The notes: generated by a model not told the origin, from the sequence alone. Positions 1 to 9,489 are shown, numbered from the stretch's first letter. The stretch is DNA of 64,000 nucleotides from JAUUZQ01 sp964538375 (GCA_964538375.1 CAZIFQ010000003.1:1-64000); one strand, 5' to 3'. Program-made: numbers and translations.

Positions 1-45
1 GATAACTGGACACTTTTCGATTGAAATAGTGGACACTTTTGGACT
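1..45. repeat. Probable IS21-type element terminus (direct repeats)
   Basis: The 11-mer TGGACACTTTT occurs at 7-17 and again at 30-40, a 23-bp period. Short repeated motifs of this kind are typical of IS21-family ends, where they act as multiple transposase binding sites. The element itself would lie to the left of the window, so the family assignment is inference. The repeat pair is seen directly. Confidence 0.4.
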
Positions 46-50
46 AATAT

Positions 51-683
51 TTACATTGCAGTGAGCTTTCCATAGCCTTCTTTATCTTTATAAACACAGC
101 CAGTATCAATGTTGATAACCTTTTGTTTAGTCATTACTCTCTGTATACAAGAATTTAATGTTATTGGACGATGCCCATGAATAATCGTCTTGTCAATTAG
201 TAAAGAATTAGAATAATATTTAGTACTATTCCAAATCATTGAGTATTTGTCTTCATAAGGATCTATAGCATTATCATTAAATCCTGCATGAACAAAGAGA
301 AATTCTGCAGACGAAAAATAATAGGGTAAATTTTTTAGAAAATCGATGTATTTCTCATCTATTTCTTTAGGGCTTTTAATATGGAAACTATTCAATGTTT
401 CAGCTCCTCCATTTTGCATCCATAAAGAAATATTATTTTCATCACAATAAGCATCAAGAAGCATTTGTTCATGATTACCAAGAAGAGACGTTATGTTATA
501 TCCATTTGTCTTAAGATTGATTATAAAATCTACAACTTCTTTGCTTTTTGTCCCGCGGTCAATGTAATCTCCCAAGAAAACTAACTTGTCAGTTCTATTA
601 AGTATTAATTGATTTTCAACAAGTTCTTTAAGTTGTTCGAAACAACCATGAATGTCTCCTACAGCAAAAAGGCGAGTTTTCAT
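51..683 (-). CDS. Metallophosphatase, PPP-type serine/threonine phosphatase family
   Basis: This is a calcineurin-like phosphoesterase of the bacterial PPP/PrpA group that hydrolyses phosphate esters using two metal ions. The motif series is complete: GDIHG near the N-terminus, GDYIDRG, GNHE, VHAG and HGH. I chose the ATG at 683 because GDIHG then sits about eight residues in; a longer frame to 725 adds residues with no family resemblance. The stop codon lies only about 10 bp from the IS-like repeats at 1-45. The protein ends right after GYGKLTAM, where relatives usually continue a few residues, so an insertion may have trimmed its C-terminus. It appears to be a lone gene, and its substrate cannot be told. 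Confidence 0.85.
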   Translation of the reverse strand: MKTRLFAVGDIHGCFEQLKELVENQLILNRTDKLVFLGDYIDRGTKSKEVVDFIINLKTNGYNITSLLGNHEQMLLDAYCDENNISLWMQNGGAETLNSFHIKSPKEIDEKYIDFLKNLPYYFSSAEFLFVHAGFNDNAIDPYEDKYSMIWNSTKYYSNSLLIDKTIIHGHRPITLNSCIQRVMTKQKVINIDTGCVYKDKEGYGKLTAM

Positions 684-980
684 AGTAATACTGTTTTTAC
701 AGGATAAATTTGGACTCTTTTGCAAATATCGGCTTGTTGATTAGCTAGTGTGATCAGCGGATATGTGCAAACAGCGTTGGCTTCCCAAAATGTCCCAAAT
801 AGTAGAACCTTGAGAAAAAATAAATTTTTACTTGCTTCAACCTTCAATCCTTGCATACAATAAATATATGAAATATAGCGATAGACTGCTTGTCCAAGCA
901 GTCTAGTATTTATTACTATTTACAAAATTCCTCCTCCATCTGATTTCTCTGTTATACTCTTCCTCAAGTTTTTTCCATCG
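684..980. other. Gene-free stretch with a short palindrome
   Basis: No convincing coding frame is seen here. The only clear structure is a perfect 11-bp inverted repeat with a 2-base spacer at 882-905 (TAGACTGCTTG / CAAGCAGTCTA). It has only weak T-richness after it, so it may be a cruciform-type repeat rather than a terminator. Confidence 0.5.
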
Positions 981-1186
981 TTAGTATTCATTGTCAAGAG
1001 GATGTAGTTCGATATATTTTTTTTGACTGAGACCGTCAATCCGGTGCTACACTGAATGCACATAGCCTCGTTTAAATTCATTCAGTTGAAGGTACTCAAG
1101 GTCAATGACCTCACCAATCTTTGGGATCAAAGGTAATTCAAGTTCTATCCATATATACTCTTTGAGAATTGTATGATCTTAGGCAT
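981..1186 (-). pseudogene. Degraded small coding remnant
   Basis: Read on the minus strand, an ATG at 1186 begins MPKII, and after a one-base shift the frame continues through ILKEYIWIELELPLIPKIG and on to EYLQLNEFKRGYVHSV. It then meets an in-frame TAG at 1049-1047 and continues to a TAA at 983-981. The residue mix looks protein-like rather than random, but I do not recognise the family. It may be a relic of a small protein carried with the neighbouring mobile element. Confidence 0.3.
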
Positions 1187-1259
1187 GTATTGACCAGGAA
1201 GTAAATTACGCTTGAAGATCCCGACATCGCTAACGCTCATCGGGATAAGTTCGACTTAC

Positions 1260-1290
1260 ATTATTCACGAGGCAAAGCCTCGGGAATAAT
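1260..1290 (-). terminator. Hairpin downstream of mnmE
   Basis: ATTATTC-A-CGAGGC and GCCTCG-G-GAATAAT form a 14-bp stem with one mismatch and an AAA loop. It begins about 10 bp past the mnmE stop. The following T-run is weak. A TCCCGA/TCGGGA inverted repeat lies just beyond it. Confidence 0.5.
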
Positions 1291-1299
1291 TAGTCTCAC

Positions 1300-2694
1300 T
1301 TACTTTCCGATACAGAAATTCTTAAATATATTCCCAAGTATCTCGTCTGTAGTGACTTCTCCGGTGATTTCGCCTAAGTAGTGAAGCGTTCCGCGGATAT
1401 CCTGCGCCAGTAGATCCTGGGGGATGCTATCGCTGAGACCGCTCAAAACCCTTTCTAAGCTTTCTGAGGCGCCTTTCAGGGCATTGAAGTGCCTGATATT
1501 GGAAATAACCACATCCTGGTTTCTGAGTGATCCTAAATTGACCTGCTCAAGCAGGAGGGAGGCCAGTTCGCTTATCCCGGTCTGCTTGTCAGCGCTGATT
1601 ATAACTGCATTTTCATTATCTTCTAATTTCAGGGAGCCCATAAGTTCTCCTGGTTTTTCAGTGGAGCTGAGGTCAGATTTATTGATAACAAGCAGTAGTT
1701 TTTTTCCAGTCTGTACTTGCTTTCTTATGGCTGTCAGTGATTTGTTGATCAACGCTGCTCCGTCACCAGCTTCAACGAGCAGCATAACGATGGAGGATTG
1801 TTCTATCTTCTGATAAGTTCTGCGTATGCCCAGGTTTTCAATGGTATCTGCTGTCTCACGTAGCCCCGCAGTATCAATAAACCTGAAAGTAACGCCTTCA
1901 ATACTTACGGTATCTTCAATGGAATCGCGTGTGGTGCCTTCAATTTCACTGACAATGGCGCGTTCTTCGTTTAGCAGTGCATTGAGAAGTGTGGATTTTC
2001 CCACATTGGGTCTGCCGACTATGGCTACGGGTACCCCTGACTTAAGTACATTACCGAGCTGGAAGGAGTCTTTCAGATTGTCAACCAGTGATTTCACATC
2101 TGTGACCAGAGCGGTAAGCTGCTTTCTGTCAGCAAACTCCACATCTTCTTCACTAAAATCCAGTTCTAATTCAACCAGGGATATGAAGTGCAGCAGGCGA
2201 TCTCGCAATTCCTTAATTTTTAGAGAAAACCCACCTCTCATCTGCTGCATGGCCACTGCATGTGATGCTTTGGATTCCGAGGCAATGAGATCAGCCACTG
2301 CTTCTGCCTGTGAAAGATCCATCTTACCATTCAGAAATGCCCGTTGCGTAAATTCACCGGGTTTTGCTGGCTCAGCTCCGTTTTCGATGAGTAACTCCAT
2401 GATCTTCTGCTGGATATAAACAGATCCGTGACAGGATATCTCGATGGAATCTTCTCCGGTGTAGGAGTGGGGCGCCCTGAAAATGCTTGTCAGCACTTCG
2501 TCGATTACATCCTCTTGCTCTTTGACATGACCAAAATGTATGGTATTGGGTAGTTGTTTGGACAGTTTCTTTTCGGAAGAAGCAAAAAACACCTTTTCAA
2601 CAATAGAAAATGTTTCGGGACCGCTCACCCGGATGATGGAAAGGGCACCGTTTCCCGGTGTTGCAACAGCGCATATGGTGGATTCTAAAATCAT
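1300..2694 (-). CDS. mnmE: tRNA uridine-5-carboxymethylaminomethyl modification GTPase MnmE
   Basis: MnmE works with MnmG to modify the wobble uridine of several tRNAs in the cytoplasm. The 464-residue protein has the N-terminal formyl-THF-binding domain (starting MILESTICAVATPGNGALSI), a helical domain interrupted by a G domain with GRPNVGKST, DTAGLRET and NKSD, and the diagnostic C-terminal CIGK whose Cys is needed for modification. Length is normal for the family. I rejected the longer frame to 2793 because its extra 33 residues are translated from a 9-bp-period DNA repeat. The gene stands alone, reading toward the degraded region at 1260. Confidence 0.97.
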   Translation of the reverse strand: MILESTICAVATPGNGALSIIRVSGPETFSIVEKVFFASSEKKLSKQLPNTIHFGHVKEQEDVIDEVLTSIFRAPHSYTGEDSIEISCHGSVYIQQKIMELLIENGAEPAKPGEFTQRAFLNGKMDLSQAEAVADLIASESKASHAVAMQQMRGGFSLKIKELRDRLLHFISLVELELDFSEEDVEFADRKQLTALVTDVKSLVDNLKDSFQLGNVLKSGVPVAIVGRPNVGKSTLLNALLNEERAIVSEIEGTTRDSIEDTVSIEGVTFRFIDTAGLRETADTIENLGIRRTYQKIEQSSIVMLLVEAGDGAALINKSLTAIRKQVQTGKKLLLVINKSDLSSTEKPGELMGSLKLEDNENAVIISADKQTGISELASLLLEQVNLGSLRNQDVVISNIRHFNALKGASESLERVLSGLSDSIPQDLLAQDIRGTLHYLGEITGEVTTDEILGNIFKNFCIGK

Positions 2695-2723
2695 AGGTGC
2701 AAAGGTAGAAAAAAGTGACTTAA

Positions 2724-2768
2724 GTTGAAGTGCCTTGAGTACTTCGAGTACTTCGAGTGCCTTGAGTT
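2724..2768. repeat. AGTACTTcG tandem repeat array, copy 1
   Basis: AGTGCCTTGAG, then AGTACTTCG twice, then AGTGCCTTGAG again: a 9-bp-period array bordered by AGTGCCTTGAG units. It lies just upstream of the true mnmE start. Related arrays occur near 15825 and 57053. Confidence 0.75.
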
Positions 2769-2901
2769 GGGCCCAATGATTATAATAATTCACTCATTTT
2801 GTTCGAAGCGCATCCACATCCTATCCCCCTTATATTCATTGAACTCGTCTCCTGAGTTTACCGAAGGATAGTTTATCTCATTCTATAATGAAATTTTAAA
2901 C

Positions 2902-3402
2902 CTACCTAACCTTCTTCCTCTTATTTAAATAATTCATATTAATCTCACAGCTAATGCCAGGACAATCCAATTCTAAGGCGCATTTTTCATAGGAGGGTGC
3001 TTTGAGCTTTTGAAATGAGGGGTTTGTGGACATTCCCCAACCTTCACAGGGAAGACCCATGAAGTAGTTCATGCAGTTACTTTTGTCTTCATCATCCAGC
3101 ACCGAGATGGCAAAAGTGCCGTAGGGCAGCCCTGGTATTTCTACCTTGAGCTTTCCGTTTTCAAGTGATTCTTTGGTCCATTTAAAGCTAAATTCCGGAT
3201 TATTAATCCATTGATCTTCAGCACTATAAACACCAACTACAATTTCTCCTATATCACTTCGAATATCTGTTAACGTGATCATTAACGACCCGTTTGGATT
3301 TGATTGGGGATAAAGGTTAAAAGATACTACCGTTAGCAAGGAAATTAGGAAAACCCTATATATATTACCTTTCAAGATATGCCACTGTGAAATAGTCTTC
3401 AT
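2902..3402 (-). CDS. DUF2141 family secreted protein
   Basis: A 166-residue protein with an N-terminal hydrophobic segment (about residues 13-32) consistent with a signal peptide. It is followed by a DUF2141-type beta-sandwich: a strand rich in I/V (GEIVVGVYS), then LPYGTFAISVLDDEDKSN and GLPCEGWGMS. DUF2141 proteins are exported and of unknown function. Four or more cysteines sit in the last third, unusual for the family and suggesting disulfides. Its start codon lies 38 bp inside the end of the upstream LolA-like gene, so the two are translationally coupled and it is the last gene of the exporter operon. Confidence 0.7.
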   Translation of the reverse strand: MKTISQWHILKGNIYRVFLISLLTVVSFNLYPQSNPNGSLMITLTDIRSDIGEIVVGVYSAEDQWINNPEFSFKWTKESLENGKLKVEIPGLPYGTFAISVLDDEDKSNCMNYFMGLPCEGWGMSTNPSFQKLKAPSYEKCALELDCPGISCEINMNYLNKRKKVR

Positions 3403-4141
3403 TGGTGTCAGAAATTTGAATTTGATCCATTTTCATGCTTGAACTTCTCCCATTACTGTGATTCTCCGCGAACATTTCAGTGATCATATATTTCTTTTCC
3501 ACAACATCCAGCATCGTGTAATCTTGTGTTTCTATAGTCTTGAAAAGTTCATTGTCATAGTCATAGTATTCTGTTCTCTGCACAATATAATCATTTTTGC
3601 AAATCCATGAAACAGCTTTGCTATAGCCGTATTCATCTTCTTTATCCATATTTACCGGAACAGATTCAAGCTTCCAGCATTCTTTGTTGTTTTGTATTTC
3701 CGATCCCAGTACAACATAGCTAAAGTCATCAATTGACGGGGCTGTCATGTCTGCATTTGAAAACTCTGAACCCATGAATCCCTTGCTTTTCTCACTGGAT
3801 ACTATTCGCCGGGTTTTACGCATGGAAGGCAGGTATATCCACATATCATCAGATTTCTCTTCATGATCGATGATGAGAATTCCGGTTCCTTTGATTTCAG
3901 CAGGGGAGATGAACTTGATGATTCTTTTCTCAGTATTGTCGGCAAAAGTTTTAGATGCCATTGTATTTTTGCGAACCCGCTGATTGCCTCTTCCATCAGT
4001 AATGACCAGTGTTGAAGTGGCTTCAAATGAACTCACCTTCACGGCATCGTGACTTTTTTGAATGATGTCCCGGCCTTCCTGGCAAAAAGAAGGTAGTGAT
4101 ATTAGTGCAATGCCTATGCTTAAAATGATTGTCTTTTTCAT
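3365..4141 (-). CDS. LolA-like outer-membrane lipoprotein-sorting protein
   Basis: A 258-residue periplasmic protein with a clear signal peptide ending at SFCQ. It matches the LolA-like family found next to RND/MMPL exporters. Recognisable stretches include RIIKFISPAEIKGTG, MWIYLPSMRKTRRI, and FSNADMTAPSIDDFSY. The half-barrel fold is thought to hold a hydrophobic ligand. Placement 27 bp after the RND exporter gene suggests it hands substrate to, or receives it from, that pump. The ligand is unknown. Confidence 0.8.
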   Translation of the reverse strand: MKKTIILSIGIALISLPSFCQEGRDIIQKSHDAVKVSSFEATSTLVITDGRGNQRVRKNTMASKTFADNTEKRIIKFISPAEIKGTGILIIDHEEKSDDMWIYLPSMRKTRRIVSSEKSKGFMGSEFSNADMTAPSIDDFSYVVLGSEIQNNKECWKLESVPVNMDKEDEYGYSKAVSWICKNDYIVQRTEYYDYDNELFKTIETQDYTMLDVVEKKYMITEMFAENHSNGRSSSMKMDQIQISDTNEDYFTVAYLER

Positions 4142-4168
4142 CTGTAAAAATTTTGTAATTAATTTGGT

Positions 4169-6469
4169 TTAAATAGCCACTTTCAAGTCGTCATGATCTT
4201 CTTTTTCCACTGGCTTGGTTTTGGGCTCAAGGAATTTGTATCTACCATTAAGAACAAGTGCAGGTAGTATTACTAAAGCGCCTACAAGACAGCTTATTAT
4301 GCTAATAACTACTAAAACTCCAAAGAACCTGATTGGTGTAAATGAGGAGAAGATAAGTACAACGAATCCAACGATTACAGACATAGCATTAAAGAGTATG
4401 CCTCGTCCGGTTGTTGACAGCGTGGTAATGACTGCCTCTGTCGGAGGCCGGTGTTGCTGCCGCTCCTCACGGTAGCGCCACAGGAAATGAATGCTATAAT
4501 CAACGCCCACGCCAATCATTATTGAGGATAATAGTGCTGTAGCAACATCCAGGCGTACTCCTGTAAGTCCCATGATACCAAAAAGAAGGACGATGGACAT
4601 AAGCAATGGTATACTGCTGATAAGTCCGGCCTTGACCGATTTGAATATGAGGGAGAGCAGTATAAAGATGACGACCAGGGCTATAGTGAGTGAGTAGAAC
4701 TGTCCTTTTACTACTGTGTTTGCCAACTGTGACCTGACAAAGCCATAGCCGCCAATAGCAGCAATAGATGTGTCATCTTTTGTCATCTTCTTAATGAATG
4801 ATATTATGCTGTTCACAGATTTATTGCCGACACTTTTTATTCTAATGATCATATGGGAATTTGCATAATTGAAATCTACGAGTTGATCCAGGTTCTCAGG
4901 GTCGCCATTCATATTGTATAGTTCAATGTATTGGGCTACTGCTTCGCGGGTGGGGGGTATTTTATCATAGAACTCTGTTCCCGGATCATTTAGCGCTTTG
5001 CTGATTTGCTTTACCACATCCGGGAAGGTCATAACCAGGTCAATATCGGGCAGTTCTTTAAGTTGATCTTTATAATTATCAATTCTCTTTAGCACTTCAG
5101 GATCAAGCATATCATCGGAAATCATGATAGACAGATTCTCAGACCCGCCATAATGGGAATTGATCAGTGCTGCAGCTTGTTTTACCGGATGTCTTTCCGG
5201 GAAGAAATTCTCTTCGTTGGAATCTACTTTTAAGAATATGATACCTGTGCCAATTATTAATGTGATTATCAATGAAGCATAAGGAATCTTTTTATGGTAG
5301 GAAATAATGAAGAAAGCCAACCGGTTTAAAAAATTTTTCTTACTGTCAGTTCGCCTGGTCTGCAGGTTTCTTACCGGTTTAGAACGTTTCATCAGGGAAA
5401 GTATCCCTGGAAGAAGAACGATGCTGTAAAATAGGGCGAAAAGGATGCCTAAACTGGCAATAACAGCCATTTGCCTGGCAGGAATCATAGTATGTGCTAA
5501 CAAAGCGCACAATCCTGCGATGGTTGTTATACCGGTAAGAAGTATGGGTTTCCATAATTTTTTGATAATCTCCTTAGATATATCCCTCATACTAAGAACC
5601 GAGTTTACAGCATTGATTTCCTGGTATTTTGCAATAATATGTATCCCATAGTCATTGGCCACCGCAATAAGCATTACGGGCACAAGTAAGGTGATGATAT
5701 AGAATTTCCATCCAATCATGGGAAGAAAAGCCAATGCCAGGATGGATGACATGATAACAACAAGGAAAGGCAATACGACACCGCGCCATTCCCGAAATAC
5801 AAGACCGAGGAAAATAGTCATCAGGAGGAGTGCAATAGGAACAAGAATTAAACCGTCTCTTTTTATGTCTTTCCCTATGGCTTGTCTAAGATAGGGTAGT
5901 CCGCCATAATGGATTTTTTCGCTGCCTGGATACTCCTCAAGGATTTGAGCGATAGAACTAAAAACACTGTCTTCAACAGCATTTTTATCGAGTGTAGCGA
6001 TGATGGCTGTTGATCTGAAATCGTCTGCAACAACTACATTCTTCACCATTTCATTATCATTGATAGTCCTTTTTATCTCTTCGATTTCCTCTTCCGATTC
6101 CGGCATCCGTTTTATCGTTGGTTCCACGTACATCGCGCCATCTTTACCATAAATTCTGTTGGCTCCAAACAATGAAGTGGTTTTTTGAATCCCTTTTACC
6201 CGTTTTAGTTTTCGATCTATTTTTTTGATTCTCGTTAAACTTTCCTTATTTATGATTTCATCTTTTTCAAAGAGCAGCATGATGATATCCTGGTTGCCAA
6301 ATACCTCTTCGATTTTGTCGGTATTCACCATAGATTCCATTGAATCGGGAAAATAATTCTTTAGATCAGGATCGATTTTTATATCCGAAAGGAGAGTGGT
6401 CAGAGCCACGGTTATAACAACAGAAGCGGTGATGATCCACCAGCGGTATTTAATTATTTTATTTTCCAT
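4169..6469 (-). CDS. RND/MMPL superfamily exporter
   Basis: A 766-residue inner-membrane transporter with the HAE2/MMPL layout. TM1 lies near residues 12-30, followed by a large periplasmic loop and a block of five TM helices (about 210-360). A second N-terminal-like TM near 395, a second periplasmic loop and a final five-TM block (about 590-745) complete the duplicated architecture. The second half of the last block has GVGVDYSIHF, matching the proton-relay helix region. Relatives export lipids, hopanoid-like molecules or toxic compounds; nothing here fixes the substrate. The operon partners are a beta-barrel protein and a LolA-like carrier. Confidence 0.85.
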   Translation of the reverse strand: MENKIIKYRWWIITASVVITVALTTLLSDIKIDPDLKNYFPDSMESMVNTDKIEEVFGNQDIIMLLFEKDEIINKESLTRIKKIDRKLKRVKGIQKTTSLFGANRIYGKDGAMYVEPTIKRMPESEEEIEEIKRTINDNEMVKNVVVADDFRSTAIIATLDKNAVEDSVFSSIAQILEEYPGSEKIHYGGLPYLRQAIGKDIKRDGLILVPIALLLMTIFLGLVFREWRGVVLPFLVVIMSSILALAFLPMIGWKFYIITLLVPVMLIAVANDYGIHIIAKYQEINAVNSVLSMRDISKEIIKKLWKPILLTGITTIAGLCALLAHTMIPARQMAVIASLGILFALFYSIVLLPGILSLMKRSKPVRNLQTRRTDSKKNFLNRLAFFIISYHKKIPYASLIITLIIGTGIIFLKVDSNEENFFPERHPVKQAAALINSHYGGSENLSIMISDDMLDPEVLKRIDNYKDQLKELPDIDLVMTFPDVVKQISKALNDPGTEFYDKIPPTREAVAQYIELYNMNGDPENLDQLVDFNYANSHMIIRIKSVGNKSVNSIISFIKKMTKDDTSIAAIGGYGFVRSQLANTVVKGQFYSLTIALVVIFILLSLIFKSVKAGLISSIPLLMSIVLLFGIMGLTGVRLDVATALLSSIMIGVGVDYSIHFLWRYREERQQHRPPTEAVITTLSTTGRGILFNAMSVIVGFVVLIFSSFTPIRFFGVLVVISIISCLVGALVILPALVLNGRYKFLEPKTKPVEKEDHDDLKVAI

Positions 6470-6496
6470 ATATGGTTTATTTCATCTTAATCAACA

Positions 6497-7903
6497 CTAA
6501 AACAATACTTTAAATGACAGGTAACCAGCGTTAAGTATAGGGCCAACCATGTTGTAAAGGGTATTTTCTTCACCTTTCAGGTAGGAATATCCTGCTTTAA
6601 TTATCAGTCCATCTGTTACACTATATGAGATACCAGGGCTTAGCATCAACTCTTTTGTTGTTATATTGTACATCCCTGGCAATTCAAGTGTCAGCGCATC
6701 GGTAAGCAGATTTATGGTAAGGGATGCATACACGCTATGGTAGAATTCCTCCAGTTGATAGTCGTACAAGCGATCAAAAGCATCAATTTGGGATGCAATT
6801 ATACCATCAATTAATTCAGGTGTTACCGGCTCTCCCGGAGGAATCAATGTTGTGAGGTCGGGAAATGATCCTGTAATTCCTGACGGTTCGACAGTAGGAG
6901 CTTTAAATGAAAGGATGTATTTCCCATAATACCCGGCGATAAAGGTTACGTTGGCTCCGGTTTGTTCTATTTCTCCAATATATGAGATCTCCGAAAAAGG
7001 AAGGTATATATTCTCTTCCGCTTCATCTACAGGAGCCATCCAGGCAAGTTCTGTTCTGAATATATAGCTTCCCAGCGGGACAGAAAGATTGAGTCCGGCT
7101 GAATGTATTCTATAGGGTTCCTGGTACAATTCAATTTGATCCGGAGCAAAAGTGCTTTGATTAAAAGAAGCCGATTTGAGAGTGAATTTTGGGTTATTTC
7201 TAAAACCATTATAATAGGAGAGAGAACCATCAAGTATTGAGGACCTTAGATCGTATAGAAAGCCAAAACTGCTGTTCCGTATTTCAGGGGCCGGCCAGTC
7301 AGGATCAGTAAATTCAATGTATCCAGGAAAGGTAAAGGGCTCTGTAAGTAGCACGGAGGACTGGTAAAGAGGCATCCAGAGTATCTGTAAGGAGGAACTT
7401 CCGGATATTGAAAGTTTAGCATTCATCGACCAGGTTCCAATCTTCATATCATCAGGATCCGGAGATCGAACGATTGGATTTTTTGGGGAGAACTGATCAG
7501 ATGGATTTAGGAAGCTCGTTGATCCCCAGCTGACAATTTGTTTCCCCGATCTCAGGTTCAGTGGTCCGCAAAAAAGATCAACATAGGCCTCCCTGAGGTC
7601 GAGCTCCGAGACATCCTGCTGAAATTCATTGCCATACCTGAATCTTAAATCAGCATAAGCAGATCCATACTTTCCTAATTCAATATCACTAGTGATGGCC
7701 AGTTGTCCAAAAATACTTTGCAGGTATGGAACATCCTCATCAGTTGTAGAACCAATATACATGGCGCTCCTGATAAAGCCCCCTATGGGATTAGCCTTCG
7801 CCTCAGTTTTATCTTCATTTTCCTGGGCAGATTCAAACAAACCTTGTCCATTCAGCGGTAAAGAAAGCATCAGGCATATACAAATGCAGAGATATTTATT
7901 CAC
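6497..7903 (-). CDS. Outer-membrane beta-barrel protein (DUF1302-like)
   Basis: A 468-residue protein with a signal peptide (about residues 1-19) followed by alternating-hydrophobicity strands and a C-terminal aromatic end (SFKVLF) typical of outer-membrane barrels. It contains LRSGKQIVSWGSTSFLNPSD, resembling the motif of DUF1302-type porins that accompany RND exporters. The start is a GTG at 7903. It is the first gene of a four-gene minus-strand operon (barrel, RND pump, LolA-like, DUF2141), so it is the likely outer-membrane exit for that system. Confidence 0.65.
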   Translation of the reverse strand: MNKYLCICICLMLSLPLNGQGLFESAQENEDKTEAKANPIGGFIRSAMYIGSTTDEDVPYLQSIFGQLAITSDIELGKYGSAYADLRFRYGNEFQQDVSELDLREAYVDLFCGPLNLRSGKQIVSWGSTSFLNPSDQFSPKNPIVRSPDPDDMKIGTWSMNAKLSISGSSSLQILWMPLYQSSVLLTEPFTFPGYIEFTDPDWPAPEIRNSSFGFLYDLRSSILDGSLSYYNGFRNNPKFTLKSASFNQSTFAPDQIELYQEPYRIHSAGLNLSVPLGSYIFRTELAWMAPVDEAEENIYLPFSEISYIGEIEQTGANVTFIAGYYGKYILSFKAPTVEPSGITGSFPDLTTLIPPGEPVTPELIDGIIASQIDAFDRLYDYQLEEFYHSVYASLTINLLTDALTLELPGMYNITTKELMLSPGISYSVTDGLIIKAGYSYLKGEENTLYNMVGPILNAGYLSFKVLF

Positions 7904-8027
7904 AGTTTTATTCTTTTTTTGTAAAGCTACGCTGAATAATATCCCTGATCGTCCGTACCATGTGGCGCGAACCTGCTATTCCCAATACATTTGTCCAAAC
8001 TTAGCGGACTGGACGGATAAATATTTC

Positions 8028-8035
8028 TATTTTTG
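8028..8035 (+). promoter_or_regulatory. Bacteroidetes-type -7 box for the ALDH gene
   Basis: TATTTTTG matches TAnnTTTG and lies about 65 bp upstream of the ALDH start. I could not find a convincing -33 TTTG, so this is a weak call. Confidence 0.3.
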
Positions 8036-8100
8036 CATGTTAGGAAATTTTGAAGTTGACAGGAATCGAATAAAATCCGCTACAGAAACAATTAAAAAGT

Positions 8101-9489
8101 ATGTCAAAACAAGAGATAGGGAGTATTTCCGAGGTTATACAAGCACAAAAATCCTACTTTTTAGCAGGGAAAACATTGTCGCTTACATCCAGGAAAGAGA
8201 ATTTACTTAAGCTAAGAGCACTTTTAAAGCAGAACGAAGACAAAATTGCCGCAGCAGTATTTGAAGATTACCAGAAATCATATTTCGAGGTAATGGAAAA
8301 CGAATTGGGCCTGGTTTATGTTGAAATTACAATGGCCCTGAAGAAGCTCAGGAAATGGAGCAAGCCACTTCGACCTGCACCAGGTATTGTAAATGTTCCT
8401 GCTAACTGTAGGGTGTATCCGCAACCTTTTGGAAATGTATTGTGCATTTCTCCCTGGAATTATCCTGTTCAGCTGGCCCTAATTCCAATAGTTTCAGCAT
8501 TGGCAGCAGGGAATACAGTTATTTTAAAGCCAAGCGAGATTTCAAGTCACACATCGCTTGTTCTGACAAAGTTAATCAACGAAGCATTTCCCTTAGAGAT
8601 ATTATATTCGCAATATGGTGGTGTGAAAGAGACCCAGGAACTTTTGTCATTCAGATTCGACAAAATCTTCTTCACCGGAAGTACGGAGGTAGGAAGGGTA
8701 GTAATGAAAGCAGCTACAAAATATTTGACCCCGCTGACCCTGGAGTTAGGAGGCAAAAACCCGGTGATAGTGCTGCCAGACTGTGACCTGAAGAGAACAG
8801 CCCAGCGCCTGGTATGGGGTAAGTTTCATAATGGGGGACAGGCATGTGTTGCTCCTGACCACATTTATGTGCACAAAGATATCGAGCAGGAATTACTGGC
8901 TGAAGTCAGGAGGAATGTAGAGAAGACTTTTAATGGAAATGCCGCTGAAAGCGAAGCTTTCCCTCGAATTATAAGCAAAAATCATTATAATCGGCTAATG
9001 AAGCTTATTCCCAGGGACAAAGTTCTTATGGGAGGAAGTGGTAATGAAGCAAATTTATTTATAGAGCCAACTATCATTGGATCTGTGTCTGAGGATGATG
9101 CCATCATGCAGGAAGAGGTGTTTGGGCCGCTGATGCCATTTCTGACATTTGAAAACCTGGATGAATTGATGGTGAATTTAAAGCAAAAGCCATCTCCTCT
9201 GGCCCTGTATGTTTTTTCGAAAAATCTTAAGCTGGCCAGGAAGATACAAAAGGAAATTCGCTCCGGTGGAGGAATGATAAACGATACTGTGGTTCATTTC
9301 GTAAATGCTTCAACCCCCTTTGGTGGCTTTGGAGAGAGCGGTATGGGTAATTATCATGGCAGGGCAGGGTTTGAAACTTTCTCTCATAGAAAAACTGTAA
9401 TAAAGAAGCCAACCTGGTTCGAGTTAAAGGTGAAATATCCTCCATACACCACTTCCAAAATGAAACTGATAAAGCTAATATTGCGATAA
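8101..9489 (+). CDS. Aldehyde dehydrogenase, class 3 (ALDH3) family
   Basis: NAD(P)-dependent oxidation of aldehydes, probably medium or long chain, to acids. The 462-residue length fits ALDH3 (shorter than ALDH1/2). Visible signatures are ISPWNYPVQL for the Rossmann region, TGSTEVGR, LELGGKNP with the general-base Glu (about residue 215), and GGQACVAPDH with the nucleophilic Cys (about 249). EEVFGPLMP and PFGGFGESGMGNYHG also match. The C-terminus is rich in basic and hydrophobic residues (KLKYPP-type tail), which in this class can mediate dimerisation or membrane contact. It is divergent from the exporter operon. Confidence 0.92.
   Translation: MSKQEIGSISEVIQAQKSYFLAGKTLSLTSRKENLLKLRALLKQNEDKIAAAVFEDYQKSYFEVMENELGLVYVEITMALKKLRKWSKPLRPAPGIVNVPANCRVYPQPFGNVLCISPWNYPVQLALIPIVSALAAGNTVILKPSEISSHTSLVLTKLINEAFPLEILYSQYGGVKETQELLSFRFDKIFFTGSTEVGRVVMKAATKYLTPLTLELGGKNPVIVLPDCDLKRTAQRLVWGKFHNGGQACVAPDHIYVHKDIEQELLAEVRRNVEKTFNGNAAESEAFPRIISKNHYNRLMKLIPRDKVLMGGSGNEANLFIEPTIIGSVSEDDAIMQEEVFGPLMPFLTFENLDELMVNLKQKPSPLALYVFSKNLKLARKIQKEIRSGGGMINDTVVHFVNASTPFGGFGESGMGNYHGRAGFETFSHRKTVIKKPTWFELKVKYPPYTTSKMKLIKLILR

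Noticed and set aside
1826..2419. 197-codon plus-strand open frame opposite mnmE
   Set aside because: Antisense shadow of a well-supported gene; Ser-rich composition typical of reverse reading.
2695..2793. N-terminal extension of MnmE
   Set aside because: Encoded by the 9-bp-period repeat; the family start MILESTICAVATP is internal.
7692..8210. 172-codon plus-strand frame spanning the exporter operon start and the ALDH start
   Set aside because: Overlaps two better genes and the promoter area; no family resemblance.
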